From Thermoleophilia bacterium (GTDB lineage Bacteria; Actinomycetota; Thermoleophilia; Miltoncostaeales; Miltoncostaeaceae), in assembly GCA_025455865.1 (NCBI GenBank), contig JALOLS010000014.1, positions 1 through 38,863 on the forward strand: a stretch of 38,863 nucleotides of DNA, read 5' to 3'. How positions within the stretch are numbered: position 1 is the first letter of the stretch; each line of letters starts with the position of its first letter. This document shows positions 33,399 through 38,863 of this stretch, piece by piece. The translations under genes were made by a program, and so were the position numbers. The notes below the pieces were generated by a model. That model did not search any database and was not told the origin of the DNA. It saw only the letters and a program-made list of their open reading frames with translations.

Positions 33399-34072
33399 CC
33401 CCCGTCGGCCCGAAGCGAGTAGCCCACCCCGCGCACGGTCTGGATGCCGTGACGGCCGAAGGGCTTGTCGATCTTGGCCCGCAGGTAGCTCACGTACACG
33501 TCGATCACATTCGATCGGGACTCATACGGATCCTCCCAGGCGTGCTCGAGCAGCGCCTGCCGGGTGAGGACCATGCCGGGCCGGCGGATGAACGCCTCGA
33601 GCAGGGCGAACTCGGTGCGCGACAGGGGGATCTCGGCCTCGCCGCGCCAGGCCCGCCGGGCGGCCGGGTCCAGCCGCAGGTCGCCCGCCTCGAGCACCGG
33701 CTGCACCTGGGGCCCGCCGCGGCGGGCCAGCGCCCGCAGCCGGGCCGCCAGCTCGGCCAGGGAGAACGGCTTGACCAGGTAGTCGTCCGCCCCGCTGTCC
33801 AGCCCGCGCACCCGGTCGTCGACCGCGTCGCGGGCGGTCAGCATGAGCACCGGCGCACGCACCCCGGCCGCGCGCATCCGGCGGCAGGCCTCGAACCCGT
33901 CGATGCCCGGCAGCATGACGTCGAGCAGGATCGCGTCGTACTCCCGGGCCCGGGCCATGCCCACCGCCTCCTCGCCGCGCCCGGCGATGTCGGCCACGTG
34001 GCCCTCGTCGGCCAGGCCGCGCCGGATGAGGTCGGCCATCTTGGGAGCATCCTCAACGACCAGCACGCGCAT
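33395..34072 (-). CDS. OmpR-family response regulator
   Basis: A 225-residue regulator. The receiver domain has VLVVEDAPKMADLIRRG, the phospho-acceptor in AILLDVMLPGIDGFEA (D51), LTARDAVDDRV and the Lys of DDYLVKPFS. The winged-helix domain carries LSRTEFALLEAFIRRPGMVL, RSNVIDVYVSYLRAKID and IQTVRGVGYSLRA. The ATG at 34072 has GGAGG nine bases upstream. It is 45 bases downstream of the VIT-type gene and may be on the same message. Confidence 0.95.
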   Translation of the reverse strand: MRVLVVEDAPKMADLIRRGLADEGHVADIAGRGEEAVGMARAREYDAILLDVMLPGIDGFEACRRMRAAGVRAPVLMLTARDAVDDRVRGLDSGADDYLVKPFSLAELAARLRALARRGGPQVQPVLEAGDLRLDPAARRAWRGEAEIPLSRTEFALLEAFIRRPGMVLTRQALLEHAWEDPYESRSNVIDVYVSYLRAKIDKPFGRHGIQTVRGVGYSLRADGG

Positions 34073-34117
34073 CGCCCGGATCCTCCCAGCCGTGCATTGG
34101 CAGAACGTGAGAGCCGC

Positions 34118-34822
34118 TCACACCGCGGTCCCGACCAGGGCGCCGATGGCCATCGTGAGCGCCATGGCCGCCGCGCCCCACACCACCACCCGCCCCGCCG
34201 CGCGCGCGACCCGGGCCCCGCCGAAGCGCGCGCCGACCGCCCCGAGCAGGAGCAGCGCGACCAGGGCGACCACGACGGTGATCGCGATGCGGGCCTGCGA
34301 GGCGGTGACGGCGATCGCCGCCAGCGGCAGCACCGCCCCGGCGGTGAAGGCGAGCCCCGAGGCGACCGCGGCCTGCAGCGGGCGGGCCATCGTCATCTCG
34401 GCCAGCCCGAGCTCGTCCCGGGCGTGCACGGCGAGCGCGTCGCCGGCCGTGAGCTCCACCGCCACCTGCCGGGCGAGCGACGCCGAGAGCCCCCGGGCGA
34501 CGTAGATCTGGGTGAGCTCGTCCAGCTCGAGCTCGGGCTGCTCCTCCAGCTCGCGCCGCTCGCGATCGATGTCGGCCCGCTCGGCGTCGCGCTGGGAGCT
34601 CACCGACACGTATTCGCCGGCGGCCATCGACATCGCCCCCGCGACCAGGCCGGCCACCCCCGCGGTGATCACGGCCCCACGCGAGGACCCCGCCGCAGCC
34701 ACGCCGAGCACCAGGCTCGCGGTCGAGACGATGCCGTCGTTCGCCCCGAGCACCCCGGCCCGCAGCCACCCGGTCCGGTGGACCACGTGCACCTCCGGAT
34801 GCCGGCTCCCATCGAGGCTCAT
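34118..34822 (-). CDS. VIT1/CCC1-family metal transporter
   Basis: A 234-residue membrane protein. HRTGWLRAGVLGANDGIVST is the first-helix signature of the VIT family (iron/manganese transport), and SMAAGEYVSVSSQRDAERAD closes the second helix; the following acidic helix region (ERRELEEQPELELDELTQIY) corresponds to the cytoplasmic metal-binding domain, and three helices end the protein. It may export or store Fe2+ or Mn2+. The ATG overlaps the stop of the large GGDEF/HD-GYP gene (ATGA), which suggests co-translation. Confidence 0.9.
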   Translation of the reverse strand: MSLDGSRHPEVHVVHRTGWLRAGVLGANDGIVSTASLVLGVAAAGSSRGAVITAGVAGLVAGAMSMAAGEYVSVSSQRDAERADIDRERRELEEQPELELDELTQIYVARGLSASLARQVAVELTAGDALAVHARDELGLAEMTMARPLQAAVASGLAFTAGAVLPLAAIAVTASQARIAITVVVALVALLLLGAVGARFGGARVARAAGRVVVWGAAAMALTMAIGALVGTAV

Positions 34823-37800
34823 CGCCCGCCTCCGGTCCCGCGGGGGCCGACCGCCCCGGCCAGCCACAGGCGCCTGAGCGCCCGCACCGCCGCCGGGTCG
34901 AACTGGCCGCCGGCCACCCGCTCGCACTCGGCCAGGGCGTCCTCGATGCTCCGGGCGGCCTTGTAGGTCCGCACGCTGGTCATCACGTCGAAGGCGTCGG
35001 CCAGGGCCAGGATGCGGGCCCCTGCGGGGATCGCATCCCCGGCCGCGCCGTCGGGGTAGCCGGTCCCGTCCCACCGCTCGTGGTGGCCGCGCACCCACGC
35101 CGACTGCTCCTCGTCCAGCACCTCACGGACGATGTCACCGCCGATCTCGGCGTGCCGGCGCACCTGGACGTACTCGGCCGGGGTGAGGCGGCCGGGCTTG
35201 GACAGGATCGCGTCCGGGATGCCGATCTTGCCCACGTCGTGCACGAGCGCCGCCTCCCGCAGGCGCCCGGCCGCCTCGCCGTCCCACCCGAGCGCGCGGG
35301 CGAGGCGCTGCACCAGCGCCGCGACCCGCTCGGAGTGCTCCAGGGTGTCCGGGTCCTTGGCGTCGACCGCGCGGGCCAGGGCACGGAGCGCGGCGAGGTC
35401 GCGCTCACGCTGCATGCGCCGGGCCCGGTCGTCGGGGGTGAGCTCGGAGATCACCCGCGGGTCGAAGGCCACGACCCGGTTACGGCCGCTCGACTTGGCC
35501 CAGTAGAGGGCGCCGTCGGCCAGCCGGGAGAGGTTGCGGGCGTCGCCCCCGGCCTGCGCGAGGGACGCCACGCCGACCGAGATCGTGAGCCGGCCGGCCG
35601 GCGGGAGCGGGGTGGTCATCACCCGCACGCGGGCGCGCTCGACCAGAGCGGCGGCCTCGTCGAGGTCCAGGCCGGGGATGAGCCACGCGAACTCATCACC
35701 GCCCACCCGGGCGACCAGGTCGGCCTCCCGCGCGGTCGCCGCGAGCTCGGCGGCGAGCGTCGCCAGGACCGGATCCGAGTCGGCGTGGCCGTAGATGTCG
35801 TTCACGCGCCGGAAGCCGTCGATGTCGATCAGCGCCAGGCAGAGCGGCGCCCCGCGGCGGCGGGCGGCGACCACGCCCGCCCGCAGGCCCTCATAGAACG
35901 AGCGGTGGTTGGCCAGGCGGGTGAGGAAGTCGGTGCTCGCCCGCGCCGCGAGTTCGGACCGCGCCTCGGCCTGGGCGATCGCCACCCCCATGAGGTCGGC
36001 CAGGCGCAGCAGGCGCTCGACCACGTCGGGCGGCAGCGGCTGGGCGCCCGCCACGCCGACCGCCCCCCAGAGCCGGCCGGCCACGTGCACGGGCACGGCC
36101 GCGTTGGCGCGATGGCCGGCGGCGACCATGCGGCGGGCGACCGGGTCGGACAGGCCGGAGAGGTCGCTGACCAGCGCCGGCCGGCCGGTGCGGGCCACCA
36201 GCGGCACCGCCGCCTCACCCACCAGCGGAAAGCGCGGGACGGCGCGCAGGGCATCGGTCGCCGGGAGCGCGTCGTGCAGGCCCAGGACCAGGGCGGAGCG
36301 GTCCGGCTCGAAGCGGATGACCGCGCCGCCGCCCGTCTCGGCCACCTCGGCCGCCGCCGCGGCGACCTGTCCGTAGACCTCCTCGGGCTCGGCCCCCCGC
36401 GCGATGGCCGTCGCCACCCGGCGAAGCGCCCGCTCGGTGACCTCCGCGCGCCGGCGCTCGGTGATGTCCGTGAGCGTGGCCACGTGGCCCCCGCCGGCGC
36501 CGGCCGGCGCGAACCCGACCACCACCCAGACGCGCCGGCCGTCCGGGCGCACCAGGTCGACCTCCGCCTCCCCCGCCGGACCCCCCGACTGGGCCCGCGC
36601 ATAGATCGCGGCCGCGTCGCACTCCCCGTCGGCCGGCCACCAGGGGTAGGGGGCGCGCTGTCCGACCACCCCCTCCGGCCGCCGGCCGACGATCTCGCAG
36701 AAGCGCGGGTTGGCCTCGACGACCACCCCCTCGGCGTCGACCACCGCGATCCCGTCCTGGGCGGACGCCACCAGCGCCCGGCTGCGGTCGCGCTCCCGTC
36801 GCACCGCCCGCTCGGCGGCCTTGCGCCCGGTGATGTCGCGGAACGTGGCCAGGCGCGCCCCGGGCAGGCCCTCGCGCGGGGGCAGGTCGCCCACCGACAT
36901 GAGCGCCGTGAGCCGGCGGCCGTCGGCGTGGACCAGGGTCACCTCCTGCTCGCCGTCTCGGGGCAGGGGGTCCTCGGCCGGTGCCCGCCAGGGGTGCGGC
37001 GGCCGGGTGCCGATCATCTCCTGGCCGGCCCGGCCGACCAGGCGGCACATCCGCTCGTTCACGTCCAGCACCACACCGTCGGGGTCCTCGACCACCAGCC
37101 CGTCCTGCAGGCTCGCCACCAGCCCGGCCGAGCGGTCCCGCTCGCGGGCGAGGTCCGCGGTGCGGGCGGCGACCTCGCCCTGCACCCGGTCCTCCCGCCG
37201 GCCGGCCTGCGCGAGCAGGAGCCCGACCAGGCCGGCCACCACCATCCCGCCGATCCCCACGGCCAGGGGACCGGCCCAGCCGGCCCGCTCCGGCGCATAC
37301 GCCGACGCCGCCCAGGTCCGGCCCCCCACGCGGAGGCTCGCCTCCCCCGCCCCCTCGGGCAGCGCGCCCCCGGGCAGGAGCAGCCGGCCGCCGTCGCGGA
37401 GCTGCAGGCGGACCCCGGGCGGGAACGACAGCTGCAGGCGCCCCTGGAGGTCGGTGAAGGCGAAGGCTCCCACCACGACCCCGGGGGTGGCCGGGCCCCG
37501 GACTCCCGGCCCGCGCGCGGGGACCACCATGATCGCGCCCGGCGTCCCGTCCGCGCGGAGGGTCCGCGGGCCGGGCGCCCCGACGTCGAAGCCGACCAGG
37601 GCCGCACGCGCGGCCCGCGGGGCCACGAGCAGCGTGGGATAGGCCACGGCCGCCCCGGGCGCACTCCCGGTCACCGGTGCGCCGACCCGGGCCGCGAACG
37701 CGCCCCGGTCGCGCGCGGTGGTCCGCGGGGCCCAGCTCACCGCCCGGACCACCCGGGCCGAGGAGGTCGCCTCCGCGAAGCGCGCGAACGCCTCCGCCTC

Positions 37801-38109
37801 GGGGCCGTCCTGCTCGGCCATGAACCGGGCCGTCGCCCGCAGGCCGCCCTCGGTGAGCGCCATCTCGCGTTCGATCAGCGTGCGCAGGCGCTCCGCCCGC
37901 TCGTCCTGCCGCTCCCGGCGCTCCGATACCAGGGCGTGGCGGTAGGCCGCGGCGCCGGTGACCGCCGCGGCCAGGAGGACGAGCACCAGCGCCGCGCCCG
38001 CCGCGGCCGCGGCACGTCGTCGACCCCTCTGGCCGCTCGCCGCCAGGACAGCCCTCCTGAAGTCACGGCCCGCCTTGATCCTACGGCGATTCCGGCGTCT
38101 GCCGCTCAT
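34819..38109 (-). CDS. CHASE-PAS-PAS-GAF-GGDEF-HD-GYP signalling protein
   Basis: A 1096-residue membrane sensor. A basic N-terminus and helix at 34-57 lead to an extracytoplasmic CHASE-type domain (60-275, VVRAVSWAPRTTARDRGAF), a second helix (280-300), two PAS domains (about 330-440 and 455-570), a GAF domain (about 580-725), a GGDEF domain with intact ARVGGDEFAW (c-di-GMP synthesis), and an HD-GYP domain with HSERVAALVQ, LVHDVGKIGIP, KPGRLTPAEY and GHHERWDGTGYP (c-di-GMP degradation). Both opposing activities are thus in one chain. The ATG at 38109 begins the basic leader. A TACGAT box lies only three bases before it, too close to be read as a normal -10. It is coupled to the VIT gene. Confidence 0.9.
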   Translation of the reverse strand: MSGRRRNRRRIKAGRDFRRAVLAASGQRGRRRAAAAAGAALVLVLLAAAVTGAAAYRHALVSERRERQDERAERLRTLIEREMALTEGGLRATARFMAEQDGPEAEAFARFAEATSSARVVRAVSWAPRTTARDRGAFAARVGAPVTGSAPGAAVAYPTLLVAPRAARAALVGFDVGAPGPRTLRADGTPGAIMVVPARGPGVRGPATPGVVVGAFAFTDLQGRLQLSFPPGVRLQLRDGGRLLLPGGALPEGAGEASLRVGGRTWAASAYAPERAGWAGPLAVGIGGMVVAGLVGLLLAQAGRREDRVQGEVAARTADLARERDRSAGLVASLQDGLVVEDPDGVVLDVNERMCRLVGRAGQEMIGTRPPHPWRAPAEDPLPRDGEQEVTLVHADGRRLTALMSVGDLPPREGLPGARLATFRDITGRKAAERAVRRERDRSRALVASAQDGIAVVDAEGVVVEANPRFCEIVGRRPEGVVGQRAPYPWWPADGECDAAAIYARAQSGGPAGEAEVDLVRPDGRRVWVVVGFAPAGAGGGHVATLTDITERRRAEVTERALRRVATAIARGAEPEEVYGQVAAAAAEVAETGGGAVIRFEPDRSALVLGLHDALPATDALRAVPRFPLVGEAAVPLVARTGRPALVSDLSGLSDPVARRMVAAGHRANAAVPVHVAGRLWGAVGVAGAQPLPPDVVERLLRLADLMGVAIAQAEARSELAARASTDFLTRLANHRSFYEGLRAGVVAARRRGAPLCLALIDIDGFRRVNDIYGHADSDPVLATLAAELAATAREADLVARVGGDEFAWLIPGLDLDEAAALVERARVRVMTTPLPPAGRLTISVGVASLAQAGGDARNLSRLADGALYWAKSSGRNRVVAFDPRVISELTPDDRARRMQRERDLAALRALARAVDAKDPDTLEHSERVAALVQRLARALGWDGEAAGRLREAALVHDVGKIGIPDAILSKPGRLTPAEYVQVRRHAEIGGDIVREVLDEEQSAWVRGHHERWDGTGYPDGAAGDAIPAGARILALADAFDVMTSVRTYKAARSIEDALAECERVAGGQFDPAAVRALRRLWLAGAVGPRGTGGGR

Positions 38110-38123
38110 CCGATCGTATGACG

Positions 38124-38155
38124 GCCGACCCGCCGCGATCGAGCGGCGGGTCGGC
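38124..38155. promoter_or_regulatory. 13-bp hairpin upstream of the GGDEF/HD-GYP gene
   Basis: GCCGACCCGCCGC and GCGGCGGGTCGGC form a perfect 13-bp stem with a GATCGA loop, 15 bases upstream of the start codon. It could terminate readthrough from the CHRD gene or be an operator for the sensor gene. Confidence 0.45.
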
Positions 38156-38230
38156 GGAGGCCTGCGCACGTTCGCGGCCGGGCGGGTGACGGAGGTCGGC
38201 GGGCGGGGGCGTCGCCCGGGCCGTCCGACG

Positions 38231-38275
38231 CGCTTCCCGCCGGCCGGAGCCGGATCCCGGCCGGCGGGCGAAGCG
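38231..38275 (-). terminator. Hairpin terminator after the CHRD gene
   Basis: CCCGCCGGCCGG pairs with CCGGCCGGCGGG over 12 bp with a nine-base loop, extended by CGCTT/AAGCG across a two-base bulge. It begins two bases past the stop at 38277. No T run. Confidence 0.6.
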
Positions 38276-38276
38276 C

Positions 38277-38732
38277 CTAGCGCACGCTGATCTGGCCGCG
38301 GATCTCGCCGGGGGCGTTCCGCTGGGTGTGGACGTTCACGTAGGCCTTCCCGGTGCGGATGGCCGTCGCGACCGCCGGGGTGATCCGGGTGCTGCCCATC
38401 ACGCCGGAGCGGCAGGGGCCGCAGAGCGGAATGAGCACGTTCCCGGCCTGCCCGGGCCGGCCCATGTGGACGTGGGCCTGGACCGCCGGACCGGTGAGAC
38501 CGGCGTAGGTCAGCTTCCACTTCAGCATCGGCCGGGCGGCGGGCGTGAGCGTGCCGGTGAAGGCGCCGCGGGCGCCGGCGGGGACCCCGGTGGGCGGCGG
38601 GACCTCGGCGCGGGCCGAGAGCGTGGCGCTCACGCGCATGGCCTCGCTCTGGGACTGGTGGGCGGCGGCGGCGGCGCCCCCGAGGGCGAGCACGGCGAGA
38701 CCGGCGACCGCGGCACGGGTGACCTTGGGCAT
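38277..38732 (-). CDS. Secreted CHRD-domain protein
   Basis: A 151-residue exported protein: PKVTRAAVAGLAVLALGGAA ending in AAAH is a signal peptide. The remaining 120 residues are a CHRD domain (VSATLSARAEVPPPTGVPAG, GAFTGTLTPAARPMLKWKLT, AHVHMGRPGQAGNVLIPLCG, and AYVNVHTQRNAPGEIRGQIS at the end). CHRD domains are beta-rich modules first seen in chordin; bacterial members are cell-surface or extracellular proteins of unknown role, some with metal-binding His. Two Cys (PLCGPCRSG) may pair. The ATG at 38732 has GAGGAGG five bases upstream. Confidence 0.9.
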   Translation of the reverse strand: MPKVTRAAVAGLAVLALGGAAAAAHQSQSEAMRVSATLSARAEVPPPTGVPAGARGAFTGTLTPAARPMLKWKLTYAGLTGPAVQAHVHMGRPGQAGNVLIPLCGPCRSGVMGSTRITPAVATAIRTGKAYVNVHTQRNAPGEIRGQISVR

Positions 38733-38752
38733 GTCGTCCTCCTCGGGACCGG

Positions 38753-38770
38753 GGGACCCGGCCGGGTCCC
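38753..38770. promoter_or_regulatory. Perfect 18-bp palindrome upstream of the CHRD gene
   Basis: GGGACCCGGCCGGGTCCC reads the same on both strands and lies 21 bases upstream of the ATG, before the ribosome site. It could be an operator or an mRNA hairpin. The remaining bases to the right edge of the window (38771-38863) hold no gene I can support. Confidence 0.35.
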
Positions 38771-38863
38771 GCTGCCCTGGGTACGCGCGGGCGCCGCCGG
38801 CGGTTCACCGGTGACGCGCCGAGGAGCCCCGGAGGCCCTTCCTCAGCCCCCCGCGCCGGCCGG

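Noticed and set aside
38113-38118. TACGAT box before the GGDEF/HD-GYP start
   Set aside because: Only three bases separate it from the ATG, so a normal transcription start would fall inside or after the start codon. No better start is available downstream.
35080-38121. A 1013-codon open frame antisense to the GGDEF/HD-GYP gene
   Set aside because: Low-complexity composition and no motifs; the minus strand has intact GGDEF and HD-GYP signatures.

Overview
The window is extremely GC-rich (about 75-80% in most lines; one Nudix-gene line counted by hand is 48/60), densely packed, and uses GTG starts freely. The gene families (uvrC-rapZ-yvcK, gap-pgk-tpiA-gpmI, DUF2510 proteins, LytR_C, TadE-like pseudopilins, HD-GYP proteins, CHRD proteins) point to a chromosomal segment of a high-GC Gram-positive, most likely an actinobacterium of the Thermoleophilia type. 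The class is an inference. I see no tRNA, rRNA, CRISPR array, insertion sequence or phage genes.

Layout. 1-5.8 kb: a partial M48 protease (minus), then on plus a calcineurin-like phosphoesterase, FtsH, a NifS/IscS-fold protein that has lost its PLP lysine, a TusA-like protein and a winged-helix (AlkZ/YcaQ-type) protein; the last three are tightly linked. 5.7-11.4 kb (minus): a DUF2510 membrane protein, a lipoprotein, and the glycolytic operon gap-pgk-tpiA-gpmI. 11.4-15.5 kb: a secreted thermonuclease (plus), then on minus a large secreted HExxHxxGxxD protein, a LytR_C protein and a DUF1097-like membrane protein with its own promoter, leader and terminator and visibly lower GC. 15.5-20.4 kb: a tandem Nudix protein (plus) and the operon uvrC-rapZ-yvcK (minus); whiA, the usual partner, is absent. 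20.4-22.3 kb (minus): three coupled TadE/TadG-like genes, the last fused to NlpC/P60 and lytic transglycosylase domains. 22.4-28.2 kb: small accessory genes around thrS. 28.2-30.8 kb (plus): an HD-GYP protein coupled to a type II NADH dehydrogenase. 30.8-32 kb: a probable disrupted gene, a very strong hairpin, a 64-residue protein and a methyltransferase. 32-38.7 kb (minus): a CHRD protein, a 1096-residue CHASE-PAS-PAS-GAF-GGDEF-HD-GYP protein coupled to a VIT-type transporter, and an OmpR-type two-component pair.

Organisation. Eleven gene pairs overlap by four bases (ATGA or GTGA), showing widespread translational coupling. Many first genes of transcription units carry a TANNNT box 6-8 bases before the start codon and no Shine-Dalgarno sequence, the signature of leaderless mRNAs; other genes have clear GGAGG-type sites. 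The points I find most worth a second look are the lysine-less NifS-like/TusA pair, the pseudopilin-peptidoglycan hydrolase fusion, the secreted metzincin-like protein and the DUF1097-like gene with its leader.
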